Positions 15,009 through 22,567 of a DNA stretch of 24,190 nt are shown here, piece by piece. The position numbers were made by a program, and so were the translations under genes. Position 1 is the first letter of the stretch, and every line of letters starts with the position of its first letter. This DNA is from Desulfonatronospira sp. (GTDB taxonomy: Bacteria > Desulfobacterota > Desulfovibrionia > Desulfovibrionales > Desulfonatronovibrionaceae). The notes below the pieces were generated by a model that ran no database searches, was not told where the DNA came from, and was given only the letters and a program-made list of their open reading frames with translations. The DNA is taken from contig SLAE01000018.1 in the NCBI GenBank assembly GCA_007127015.1, positions 1-24,190 on the forward strand, written 5' to 3'.

Positions 15009-15236
15009 GAATTCTCCTCAGTCCTGTTAATATCTTAAGGTATGTTCCGGCTGATTACTTGCTTTTATTTCTAGCGGCATCAGCTGAGCGCGGGATTTGC
15101 GGTCAGTACTGCCAACTTTTATCAACAGACTCTAAATGCTTCCTTGTTCCAGGATCTAATAGAACATTTAACACATAAAACATGCCCTGCATAATCCAGG
15201 ATCCGGGAACAAGGAAGTCATCTTGTCTTGCGGTTA
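15009..15236. other. adk-hypothetical gap containing a long inverted repeat
   Basis: 228 bp with no ORF of note. It contains the 79-bp inverted-repeat element (15139-15217, listed separately) and a weaker imperfect inverted repeat CGGCTGAT / ATCAGCTG around 15050-15090. No convincing promoter for the downstream gene was found. Confidence 0.6.
15139..15217. repeat. 79-bp inverted-repeat (hairpin) element
   Basis: CTTCCTTGTTCC (15139-15150) is the exact reverse complement of GGAACAAGGAAG (15206-15217). After one mismatch, GGATC (15152-15156) pairs with GATCC (15200-15204), giving a 17-pair stem with one mismatch. The loop of about 43 bases contains a small ATGC-CCT-GCAT hairpin. It starts 20 bases downstream of the adk stop. 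No T run follows on either strand, so it is not a standard intrinsic terminator. It could be an mRNA-end stabiliser, an RNase III site, a small RNA or a miniature mobile element; I see no clear target-site duplication. Confidence 0.8.
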
Positions 15237-15905
15237 TTAATCCAGCTGCTTCTGAAGAGCTTCTCTGACCTCTTCTATGCTTCCGCTGCCGTCTAGCTCA
15301 ATGTATTTAAAGCCTTCCTTGTCCGCGAGTTCCTTGAAGAAATAAGCCGAGGCCAGAGTTCCTGTCTGAGCGTCATAATAGATATCGTGCCTTTTATCTA
15401 TTGCCGCTTCATCCTGGTCATCAGATCTGGTCTTCAGCTCTCCACCGCATACTCTGCATTTGTCTCCGTCGGGCATGATGGCTTCAACATAGATATTGTT
15501 GGGATGGTTGGGTTCATTGACGCACAACCTGCGGCCCATGATCCTTTTCTTGGCCGTATCCCTGGGCAGCTGAACCTCAATAACATAATTAAGCTTCAGT
15601 CCTTCATTTTTCAAAGCGTCCCAGAGCATTCTGGCCTGGGCCACGTTACGGGGGAAGCCATCCAGAAGCCAGCCCTCTCCCTGCTTCTTCAAGGTCTCCA
15701 GAACCATGGGGACAGTGATCTCATCAGGGACAAGCTCACCCTTGTCAATATACTCCTTGGCCTTTTTTCCCAGTTCCGTGCCCTTGTTGATATGCTCCCT
15801 GAATATGGCTCCGGACTCTATATGCGCCAGATTATACTTGCTTTTAACCAGTGAACCCTGAGCACCCTTACCGCTTCCATTAGGACCGAAAATCAAGCTG
15901 TTCAA
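15237..15905 (-). CDS. adk: Adenylate kinase (long LID form with Cys/His cluster)
   Basis: 222-aa enzyme interconverting ATP + AMP and 2 ADP. P-loop FGPNGSGKGAQ (6-16); AMP-binding part with HIESGAIFREH (28-38) and LLDGFPRN (80-87); LID with GRRLC, a long insert and SDDQDEAAIDKRHDIYY (161-177). The LID holds Cys128, His134, Cys150 and Cys153, a plausible zinc site replacing the usual Cys4. The residue after GKG is Ala15, where Thr is usual. The start is TTG at 15905 behind a perfect AAGGAGGT. It is transcribed leftward from its own promoter, back-to-back with pyrG. Confidence 0.95.
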   Translation of the reverse strand: MNSLIFGPNGSGKGAQGSLVKSKYNLAHIESGAIFREHINKGTELGKKAKEYIDKGELVPDEITVPMVLETLKKQGEGWLLDGFPRNVAQARMLWDALKNEGLKLNYVIEVQLPRDTAKKRIMGRRLCVNEPNHPNNIYVEAIMPDGDKCRVCGGELKTRSDDQDEAAIDKRHDIYYDAQTGTLASAYFFKELADKEGFKYIELDGSGSIEEVREALQKQLD

Positions 15906-15954
15906 TTTAGACCTCCTTAGTTTATTTCCAAGTTCAGAGCAATTTTTATAAAAA

Positions 15955-15983
15955 AAAATAGCCTTGATCTTTGGTTATGTCAA
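15955..15983 (-). promoter_or_regulatory. Sigma70-type promoter for adk
   Basis: On the minus strand a perfect TTGACA (15983-15978), a 17-base spacer and TATTTT (15960-15955). Predicted start near 15948, about 43 bases before the adk TTG. The region just downstream is T-rich. Confidence 0.6.
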
Positions 15984-16034
15984 TCAGGCAAACCTGCATG
16001 GAGCAGCTCGGCGCATAAGACTTATAAACTGTAC

Positions 16035-16063
16035 TTGGCAAGAGAGCTTCATTGGGATATATA
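16035..16063 (+). promoter_or_regulatory. Sigma70-type promoter for pyrG and following genes
   Basis: TTGGCA (16035-16040), a 17-base spacer and TATATA (16058-16063). Predicted start near 16070, giving a leader of nearly 100 bases before the pyrG ATG. It is divergent from the adk promoter, with -35 boxes about 50 bases apart. The leader has no G-run start of the kind used for reiterative transcription in Firmicutes pyrG. Confidence 0.5.
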
Positions 16064-16166
16064 TTTTGCTGGTGCGGGAGGATCAGGGGCAGGCTGTAGA
16101 TAGACTGTCTCTGGCATGGACCTGCGGAAACAATATCTAGTGAGTGAAACTTTACGGAAAAAAATC

Positions 16167-17861
16167 ATGAAGACCAAGTTTATTTTCATCACCGGGGGCG
16201 TTCTTTCTTCCCTGGGCAAAGGACTAGCTGCCGCCTCCATAGGAGCTCTGCTAAAAGCCCGTGGGCTTTCAGTAACAATTCAGAAACTGGATCCCTATAT
16301 CAATGTAGACCCGGGAACCATGAACCCTTTCCAGCACGGTGAAGTTTTTGTAACCGAGGACGGCGCGGAAACCGACCTTGATCTTGGCCATTACGAGCGT
16401 TATCTGGACCAGCCCATGAGCCAGATCAACAACTTCACTTCCGGCAGCATATACTACTCTGTAATCAGCAAGGAACGCCGCGGCGATTATCTTGGAGGCA
16501 CCGTACAGGTCATTCCCCATGTAACCGATGAGATCAAAAGCGCCGTCTTGAGCGTGGCTCAGAACCAGGAGGACGTGGCCATCATCGAAATCGGCGGAAC
16601 AGTCGGAGACATCGAAAGCCTGCCCTTTCTGGAAGCCATTAGACAGCTTAGAGGCGACCTGGGAAAGGAAAATGTTTTATACATTCACCTGACCCTTGTT
16701 CCTTACATCAAGGCAGCAGGTGAAATAAAGACAAAACCCACTCAGCACAGCGTCAAAGAGCTGCGCAGCATAGGCATTCAGGCGGACATCATATTATGCC
16801 GCTGTGAAGTAGACCTCGATCAGGAGATAAAATCCAAGATCGCCCTGTTCTGCAACGTTGATCCGGATGCAGTATTTACGGCAAAGGATGTTCATAGCAT
16901 CTACGAAGTCCCCCTGATGCTCTACGATGAAGGACTGGATCAGAAAGTGGCCATTTTGCTCAAGCTGCCCGCCAAAAACCCGAATCTGCAGACCTGGAAG
17001 GGCCTGGTGCACAGGCTGCATCATTTTAAAAACCAGGTACGCATTGCCATTGTGGGTAAATACGTCGACCTGAAAGAATCGTACAAAAGTCTGCATGAAG
17101 CCCTTGTGCATGCCGGTCTGGAAAATGAGACCCAAGTGTCCCTTACTTATATCAATTCTCAAGAACTGACCGAAAACAATCTGGTCCAGAAGCTGGAAGG
17201 CGCGCACGGAATTCTGGTTCCCGGAGGATTCGGCGGCCGGGGCATAGAAGGAAAGATTCTGGCCATCAGACATGCCAGGGAAAACAGTATTCCCTTTCTG
17301 GGCATATGCCTGGGCATGCAGTGCGCTGTGATTGAATTCGCCAGAAACGTACTTCTAATGAAAAAGGCCGATTCTCAGGAATTTGACCCGGATGCTCTAA
17401 ATCCGGTCATCTACCTGATGACCGAGTGGTACGACTTTAGAGACCAGACTGTGCAGAAAAGGGAGACGTGCAGCCATAAGGGCGGAACAATGCGGCTGGG
17501 ATCGTACCCTTGCGTACTGAAGCCGGGAACCAAAGCGATGCTGGCTTACAACACCCCTCAAGTGATGGAGAGACACAGACACAGATACGAATTCAATCTG
17601 AAATATGCAGCCGATTTTGAAGCCAAAGGCATGTTGCTCAGTGGAAAATCTCCTGATGAAAAGCTTGTGGAAATAATTGAACTCAAAGATCACCCCTGGT
17701 TTTTAGGCTCGCAGTTTCATCCTGAATTCAAGTCCAACCCCATGCGCCCTCACCCGCTTTTCAGGGACTTTATCTTGGCCGCGCAGAAAAATGCTGCCTC
17801 AGGGGGAGTGTCGACTCTCAATGAACAGGAAGTTGAAGCCGAGTTCGGAGGAACAGCCTGA
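16167..17861 (+). CDS. pyrG: CTP synthase (glutamine hydrolysing)
   Basis: 564-aa enzyme making CTP from UTP, ATP and glutamine. N-terminal amidoligase domain with FITGGVLSSLGKG (7-19) and the EIGGTVGDIES block (141-151). C-terminal class I glutaminase domain with nucleophile Cys381 in GICLGMQ and His518/Glu520 in SQFHPEF, close to E. coli (C379, H515, E517). I start at the ATG at 16167 because MKTKFIFITGGV is the family's normal beginning; an in-frame ATG at 16116 would add 17 polar residues without a ribosome site. CTP feeds CMP-Kdo synthesis, which fits the kds genes that follow. Confidence 0.98.
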   Translation: MKTKFIFITGGVLSSLGKGLAAASIGALLKARGLSVTIQKLDPYINVDPGTMNPFQHGEVFVTEDGAETDLDLGHYERYLDQPMSQINNFTSGSIYYSVISKERRGDYLGGTVQVIPHVTDEIKSAVLSVAQNQEDVAIIEIGGTVGDIESLPFLEAIRQLRGDLGKENVLYIHLTLVPYIKAAGEIKTKPTQHSVKELRSIGIQADIILCRCEVDLDQEIKSKIALFCNVDPDAVFTAKDVHSIYEVPLMLYDEGLDQKVAILLKLPAKNPNLQTWKGLVHRLHHFKNQVRIAIVGKYVDLKESYKSLHEALVHAGLENETQVSLTYINSQELTENNLVQKLEGAHGILVPGGFGGRGIEGKILAIRHARENSIPFLGICLGMQCAVIEFARNVLLMKKADSQEFDPDALNPVIYLMTEWYDFRDQTVQKRETCSHKGGTMRLGSYPCVLKPGTKAMLAYNTPQVMERHRHRYEFNLKYAADFEAKGMLLSGKSPDEKLVEIIELKDHPWFLGSQFHPEFKSNPMRPHPLFRDFILAAQKNAASGGVSTLNEQEVEAEFGGTA

Positions 17862-17879
17862 TTTTTGCACTTAAGCACT

Positions 17880-18683
17880 ATGAAAAATAATTTTTTGAAC
17901 AGCAAACCAGAACCTTTTTTCATCCTGGGCCCATGCGTTCTGGAGAGTCGGGAACTGGCCTTGAGTACCGCCGGTCAGCTAGCGGAGATCGCCGCCGATC
18001 TGGAAACGACTGTTTTTTTTAAAAGCTCTTTTGACAAGGCCAATAGAAGCTCCAAGGACAGCTTTCGCGGCCCCGGTCTGGAGCTGGGCCTGAAGTGGCT
18101 GGAGGAGGTGAAAAATTCAACAGGGCTGTCTGTGGTTACCGATATACATCTGCCTGAACAGGCGGCTGCAGTCGCCGAAGTCGTGGATGTCATCCAGATC
18201 CCTGCCCTTTTGTGCCGTCAGACCGATTTGCTCCTTGCTGCAGCCGGCACCGGCAAGATCGTAAATATCAAAAAAGGTCAGTTTATGGCTCCCTGGGATA
18301 TGAACAGGGCAGTGGACAAGCTGGTCTCGGCGGGACATAAGGACGTCTGGCTTACAGAAAGAGGCACCACCTTCGGCTACAATAATCTGGTGGTAGATTT
18401 TAAGTCGCTGCCGGTTATGGCCCGTACAGGTTTTCAGGTAATTTTGGATGCCACCCATTCAGTTCAATTGCCCGGAGCGCTTGGATCCTGTTCAGGAGGA
18501 GAAAGAGAATACGTCCCTGTTCTGGCCAGGGCTGGAATGGCAGCCGGATTCAACGGCATCTTCATGGAAATCCATCCTGATCCGGAAAGGGCCTTGTGTG
18601 ACGGCCCTAACTCCTGGCCTTTGATACAAACCCGCTCCTTACTGGAAGTCCTTTTAAGGATCCGCAGGGCCGCTTATGCGTAA
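17880..18683 (+). CDS. kdsA: 3-deoxy-8-phosphooctulonate synthase (metal-dependent type)
   Basis: 267-aa Kdo8P synthase, condensing phosphoenolpyruvate with arabinose-5-phosphate for the LPS inner core. Blocks: FILGPCVLES (14-23), FKSSFDKANRSS, VTDIHLPEQ, IPALLCRQTDLL, NIKKGQFMAPWDM, LTERGTTFGYNNLVVD, FNGIFMEIHPDP. Cys19 in GPCVLES is the metal ligand of the metal-dependent class; the metal-free E. coli enzyme has Asn there. The start is uncertain: ATG at 17880 has no clear ribosome site, and a TTG at 17865 is alternative, with GGAGG too far upstream. It begins 18 bases after pyrG and overlaps kdsC by 8 nt. Confidence 0.96.
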   Translation: MKNNFLNSKPEPFFILGPCVLESRELALSTAGQLAEIAADLETTVFFKSSFDKANRSSKDSFRGPGLELGLKWLEEVKNSTGLSVVTDIHLPEQAAAVAEVVDVIQIPALLCRQTDLLLAAAGTGKIVNIKKGQFMAPWDMNRAVDKLVSAGHKDVWLTERGTTFGYNNLVVDFKSLPVMARTGFQVILDATHSVQLPGALGSCSGGEREYVPVLARAGMAAGFNGIFMEIHPDPERALCDGPNSWPLIQTRSLLEVLLRIRRAAYA

Positions 18684-19212
18684 AGACCCTTATCAGGCTG
18701 CCCGGCAGGTCAGGCTGCTTATCCTCGATGTGGATGGAGTGCTTACCGATGGTGGGCTTTATTACGATCAGGATGGAAGAATCGCCAAAAGATTCAACGT
18801 ACAGGATGGTCTGGTGATCAAACTGGCACAGTATGCCGGCCTGGAACTGGCAGCGATTTCCGGACTCAGTTCCCCGGCTGTGGAGGTCAGGCTGCTTGAG
18901 CTGGGCATCACCGATTATTTTGCCGGGTACAGGCATAAATTGCCCTTGCTGCAGAAGCTCTCTGAAGCTAAAAATATTCCTTTTGCTCAAATGGCATATC
19001 TGGGAGATGACTGGGTGGATGCCCAGGCCATGAGCAGTGTTGGCCTGCCAATGGCTGTGGCCAATGCCCAGCCGGAAATCAAAAAACTGGCTCTTTGGAC
19101 CACTGCCGCTCCCGGCGGACACGGCGCGGCCCGTCAGGCTATCCGTTTCATCCTTCAGGCCCAGGGCAGACTGGAGGAGCTCTGGACCAAGTGGACCCGG
19201 GAGCATGTCTAA
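18676..19212 (+). CDS. kdsC: 3-deoxy-8-phosphooctulonate phosphatase (HAD family)
   Basis: 178-aa capless HAD phosphatase converting Kdo8P to Kdo. Motif I LDVDGVLTDG has Asp18 (nucleophile) and Asp20; motif IV GDDWVD is at 110-115. Size and position before lptC are those of KdsC. Two spots differ from the usual sequence: ISGLSS (61-66), where Arg usually follows the Gly, and GGHGAARQ (147-154), where the tail that completes the neighbouring active site usually reads GGxGAVRE. It overlaps kdsA by 8 nt and lptC by 8 nt, so all three are in one transcript. Confidence 0.93.
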   Translation: MRKDPYQAARQVRLLILDVDGVLTDGGLYYDQDGRIAKRFNVQDGLVIKLAQYAGLELAAISGLSSPAVEVRLLELGITDYFAGYRHKLPLLQKLSEAKNIPFAQMAYLGDDWVDAQAMSSVGLPMAVANAQPEIKKLALWTTAAPGGHGAARQAIRFILQAQGRLEELWTKWTREHV

Positions 19213-19756
19213 ATTTATCCCGGTACTGCTCAGCCTGCTGTTGATAGCCGGCATGCTCTTTATTTTTTTGAAGGATACGCCCGGTCCCAAAAAGATTGAC
19301 TTTGACCGGGATATGCAATTTGATTTAGATATTGAAGGCCTGACTCTGGAGCAGGGAGGCGGAGAAAATAAATTCTGGGAGCTGGAAGCCAGCAGGGCTG
19401 CCTTTTTGCGGGTGGAAAACGAATATCTGCTGTTTGAACCGGTCATGATCTACTACCGTCAGGACGGTTCCCCTCCTTTAAGAATACAGGCTTCTCAAGG
19501 CAGAATTAACCAGGATGAACAGGTCATGCAGATGTGGCCGGATGTCAGGGCTGAATCAGACGGATTGACCACCCGGTCTGACAGGGCGACTTATCTTGAA
19601 GATTCTGGCTGTATACTGCTGGAAGGCAACGTGGTTTTCACTGGCAGGGGAGTGGTGATAAAGGCTTCCAGCGGACTTATTGACCTGGAAGAAGATAAGA
19701 TTGTGGCCACCGGAGGGGTGCAGACGAACATAATTGATGCAGAAGGCCAGCCATAG
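19205..19756 (+). CDS. lptC: LPS export protein LptC
   Basis: 183-aa bitopic inner-membrane protein passing LPS from the LptB2FG extractor to periplasmic LptA. One N-terminal membrane anchor (about residues 4-22) is followed by a periplasmic beta-jellyroll of repeated short strands (FWELEASRAAFL, EYLLFEPVMIYY, ESDGLTTRSDRATYLEDSG, LEGNVVFTGRGVVI) typical of LptC/OstA-like folds. I take the ATG at 19205, which overlaps the kdsC end by 8 nt; it puts the anchor at the very N-terminus. Reading further upstream only translates kdsC in the wrong frame. Confidence 0.92.
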   Translation: MSKFIPVLLSLLLIAGMLFIFLKDTPGPKKIDFDRDMQFDLDIEGLTLEQGGGENKFWELEASRAAFLRVENEYLLFEPVMIYYRQDGSPPLRIQASQGRINQDEQVMQMWPDVRAESDGLTTRSDRATYLEDSGCILLEGNVVFTGRGVVIKASSGLIDLEEDKIVATGGVQTNIIDAEGQP

Positions 19757-19780
19757 TCTGCCGCATTGCATCAGGCAAGG

Positions 19781-19808
19781 TTGACCGTTGAAACAAAGAG
19801 TTTATACA
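19781..19808 (+). promoter_or_regulatory. Candidate promoter for lptA-lptB-rpoN
   Basis: TTGACC (19781-19786), a 16-base spacer and TATACA (19803-19808), in the 73-bp lptC-lptA gap. Transcription would start around 19815, inside a short palindrome (ACTAA-CAA-TTAGT, 19812-19824) and only about 15 bases before the lptA ATG. This would allow lptA onward to be expressed apart from pyrG-kdsAC-lptC. Confidence 0.45.
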
Positions 19809-19811
19809 TAG

Positions 19812-19824
19812 ACTAACAATTAGT
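19812..19824. promoter_or_regulatory. Operator-like palindrome at the lptA start
   Basis: ACTAA-CAA-TTAGT, five perfect pairs around a three-base centre, placed just after the candidate -10 and ending five bases before the lptA ATG. It may be a repressor site or a tiny hairpin at the mRNA 5' end; the stem is all weak pairs but one. Confidence 0.3.
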
Positions 19825-19829
19825 TAATT

Positions 19830-20351
19830 ATGCGGTACAAAACACTTTTTTTACTTTATCTGAGCTTGCTGACGCTCTTGATCTTCAGTTCCTGGAGCCA
19901 TGCCGGTTCCCAGACGAGAGGGACGGAAATCACTTCCGAAGAAATGACCTATACCGGCACACAAAACCTGGTTGTTTTTACTGGTGAAGTCTATGTCCTG
20001 CGTTCGGATTTTGAGCTGTGGTCGGATAAGCTGTACGTTTATTTGAAAACCGGAGACAACCTGGACCCGGCAGCTGCGGACGCGGGAAGCGATGACAACA
20101 TTGAAAAAATTGTGGCCGAGGGTGGTGTGCGCATCAAGGGCGACGGCGGACGGGAGGGCCGCAGTGAGCTCTTGACCTACTATCCGGATACGGAAATCGT
20201 CCGCCTGGAAAAAGGGCCCATACTTATTGAGGACAGAAATACCGTTGAGGGGGAGATCATCATTTTGAACCTTAAAGAAAACACCTCTCAGGTACTGGGC
20301 GGAGACGAAAAGCGGGTTCGGGTTCTTTTTTATTCCGATGAGAATGAGTAG
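19830..20351 (+). CDS. lptA: Periplasmic LPS-binding protein LptA
   Basis: 173-aa precursor. A signal peptide (basic MRYK, hydrophobic core 5-20, cleavage likely after Ala25 in SHA) is followed by the OstA-type beta-jellyroll: ITSEEMTYTGTQNLVVFTGEVYV, ELWSDKLYVYL, IEKIVAEGGVRI, GRSELLTYYPDTEIVRLEKGP. LptA forms the bridge carrying LPS across the periplasm between LptC and the outer-membrane LptDE. The ATG at 19830 has no Shine-Dalgarno sequence, only an A/T-rich leader, but no other start keeps the signal peptide. It overlaps the lptB start by one base. Confidence 0.93.
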   Translation: MRYKTLFLLYLSLLTLLIFSSWSHAGSQTRGTEITSEEMTYTGTQNLVVFTGEVYVLRSDFELWSDKLYVYLKTGDNLDPAAADAGSDDNIEKIVAEGGVRIKGDGGREGRSELLTYYPDTEIVRLEKGPILIEDRNTVEGEIIILNLKENTSQVLGGDEKRVRVLFYSDENE

Positions 20352-21073
20352 TGGATATCCTGCAGGCTCTTGAGGTTTATAAACAGTTTGGAAACAGACT
20401 GGTGGTCAAGGGAATTTCCCTGGATATCAACCAGGGCGAGATCGTGGGCCTGCTCGGCCCGAACGGAGCCGGCAAGACCACCACATTTTATATGCTGGTG
20501 GGAATAATCGCTCCGGACAAAGGCAGGGTCATCTTTGCCGGAAAAGATATAACTAGACTTTCACTGCCCAAAAGGGCAGACTTGGGCATGAGCTATCTTC
20601 CTCAGGAAAGCTCGATATTTAAGAAACTTACGGTGTACGACAACTTAATGCTCATTTTGGAGTACACCTGTAAAGACAAAAAAGCCCGGCGCGAAAAAGC
20701 CGAATTTTTGATGCAGGAACTTGGAATCACCAGGCTTGCCGGGCAGAAGGCTTCCTTCCTGTCCGGAGGAGAAGCCAGGCGCCTGGAGATCGCCAGATCG
20801 CTGATCAAGGATCCCAAATTCATCTTGTTGGACGAGCCTTTTGCCGGAATAGACCCCATTGCTGTTGATGATATTCAAAAAATTATCCTAAGGCTCAAAC
20901 AAAAAAATATCGGAGTGCTTATCTCTGATCATAACGTTAGGGAAACTTTAAAAATCTGTGACAGAGCATCACTGATTTATGACGGTCAGGTCATTTTCAA
21001 TGGCACGCCCGGAGAAATTTCTCAGGATGCGCGGGCCAGGCAGGTTTACCTTGGCGAATCTTTCCATCTGTAA
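20351..21073 (+). CDS. lptB: LPS export ABC transporter ATPase LptB
   Basis: 240-aa cytoplasmic ATPase powering LPS extraction by LptB2FG. Walker A GPNGAGKT (36-43), Q-loop Gln85 in YLPQESSIF, signature LSGGE (137-141) followed by ARRLEIARSL, Walker B FILLDE (157-162) with FAGIDPIAV, and switch His194 in SDHNVRET. These are strongly LptB-like rather than a generic ABC ATPase. The start is GTG, sharing its first base with the lptA stop (TAGTG). lptF and lptG are not in the window. Confidence 0.97.
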   Translation: MDILQALEVYKQFGNRLVVKGISLDINQGEIVGLLGPNGAGKTTTFYMLVGIIAPDKGRVIFAGKDITRLSLPKRADLGMSYLPQESSIFKKLTVYDNLMLILEYTCKDKKARREKAEFLMQELGITRLAGQKASFLSGGEARRLEIARSLIKDPKFILLDEPFAGIDPIAVDDIQKIILRLKQKNIGVLISDHNVRETLKICDRASLIYDGQVIFNGTPGEISQDARARQVYLGESFHL

Positions 21074-21088
21074 TCAGGAACAATAATA

Positions 21089-22531
21089 ATGTCTCTGGAA
21101 TTAAGACAACAGCTTAAACTATCCCAACAACTGGTTATGACTCCGCAGCTGCAGCAGGCCATTAAACTGCTGCAGCTTTCAAGGGTGGAGCTGCTGGAAG
21201 TGGTCCAGCAGGAATTACTGGAAAATCCTCTTCTGGAAGAGGTTTCCTTTCAGGAAGATGAACAGGTCAACAGGGATTCTCAACATGAAGACAGACAGAA
21301 GAATACTCTTAGCAGCGAAGAACAGTCTCTGATCAAGAACGCTGACTGGGAGAACTATCTGGGGGAATTTGCCAGCAGTTCCAGGCATTCCTCATATCAG
21401 GAACGTGAAAATCCTGAGGAAATGCAGAGCTATGAGGCCAGATATTCTTCCAAGGTATCTCTTCAGGGTCACCTGCTCTGGCAGCTGCAGCTTCAGAATT
21501 TTTCTGAATCAGAAATCATCATCGGTGAAGAGATCATAGGCAATCTCGACTCCAGAGGTTACCTGCAGGCAACAATACAAGAAATTGCCGATTACTGCCG
21601 GAGCGAACCCGAATTTGTAAATAGCGTTCTCAAGCGTATTCAGTTTTTTGATCCAATAGGCGTAGCTGCCAGAGACATCCAGGAATGTCTTCTGGTTCAG
21701 CTCGAGTCCCTGGATGAGGATGACCCGGTGCTTATAAGCCTGGTCCGCGATCACCTCGAAGACATAGAAAAGAACAGGATAGCCCCTCTGCTGAAAAAGT
21801 TCAAGCTGAGCAAAGAGCTCATGCATGAATACATTCAGGTGATAAGAAGCCTGGACCCTTTTCCGGGATCCAGCTTCGGCAGCGAAGATGCAATCTATAT
21901 CAGCCCGGATATATATGTGTACAAGCATGAAAATGATTTCATCATCATGCTCAATGAAGATGGCTTTCCTGCCCTGCAGCTGAGTTCATGTTATGCCGCG
22001 GGCAATACCGTGAATAACAGCAAGGCAAACAAGCGGGAAACCGAATACATCCAGGAAAAGACCCGCTCCGCCATCTGGCTGATGAAAAGCCTGCATCAAA
22101 GACAGCGAACGCTGTATAAGGTTATGCAGAGCATTCTCAAATTCCAGAAGGAATTCTTCAGGCACGGGGTCAGTCAGTTAAAACCGTTGATCCTTAAAGA
22201 AGTGGCTGAAGATATAAGTATGCACGAATCCACAGTCAGCAGGATCACGACCAACAAATATGTTTCCACCCCTTACGGTATCTTTGAACTCAAATTTTTC
22301 TTCAACAGCGCCCTGAGCATGGAAGGCGGCGGCCATATGGGTTCAGAAAGCGTTAAGGCGGCCATAAAAAAAATGGTCGCGGAAGAGGAACCCAAAAAAC
22401 CCCTGAGCGATGAGGCTATTGCGGCTATTCTGCGGGAAAAGCTGGATGTGAACATTGCCCGCAGAACTGTGGCCAAGTACAGAATGGCCCTGAATATCCC
22501 TTCTTCCTCCAAAAGAAAAAAATATTTTTAA
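21089..22531 (+). CDS. rpoN: RNA polymerase sigma-54 factor
   Basis: 480-aa sigma factor for -24/-12 promoters that need AAA+ activators. Region I (1-50) is Gln/Leu-rich (LRQQLKLSQQLVMTPQLQQA); an acidic region II follows (about 55-110), then core-binding and helix-turn-helix domains. The C-terminal RpoN box ARRTVAKYR is at 457-465. HESTVSRITTNKYVSTPYG is the conserved block before it. The ATG is 15 bases after lptB, with AGGA about nine bases upstream. Its position between lptB and hpf is the same as in enterobacteria. I saw no clear -24/-12 promoter elsewhere in the window. Confidence 0.98.
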   Translation: MSLELRQQLKLSQQLVMTPQLQQAIKLLQLSRVELLEVVQQELLENPLLEEVSFQEDEQVNRDSQHEDRQKNTLSSEEQSLIKNADWENYLGEFASSSRHSSYQERENPEEMQSYEARYSSKVSLQGHLLWQLQLQNFSESEIIIGEEIIGNLDSRGYLQATIQEIADYCRSEPEFVNSVLKRIQFFDPIGVAARDIQECLLVQLESLDEDDPVLISLVRDHLEDIEKNRIAPLLKKFKLSKELMHEYIQVIRSLDPFPGSSFGSEDAIYISPDIYVYKHENDFIIMLNEDGFPALQLSSCYAAGNTVNNSKANKRETEYIQEKTRSAIWLMKSLHQRQRTLYKVMQSILKFQKEFFRHGVSQLKPLILKEVAEDISMHESTVSRITTNKYVSTPYGIFELKFFFNSALSMEGGGHMGSESVKAAIKKMVAEEEPKKPLSDEAIAAILREKLDVNIARRTVAKYRMALNIPSSSKRKKYF

Positions 22532-22567
22532 TCACAGATCATCAGATTCAACCTGAAGGAGGCCCAG

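Noticed and set aside
16064..16166. pyrG leader as an attenuator or riboswitch
   Set aside because: Only a very small AGAC-T-GTCT palindrome is visible, with no terminator hairpin and no known riboswitch core.
18607..19446. 279-codon minus-strand open frame across kdsC and lptC
   Set aside because: Antisense to three well-identified genes (end of kdsA, kdsC and start of lptC); Ser/Gly-rich low-information product, no start signal.
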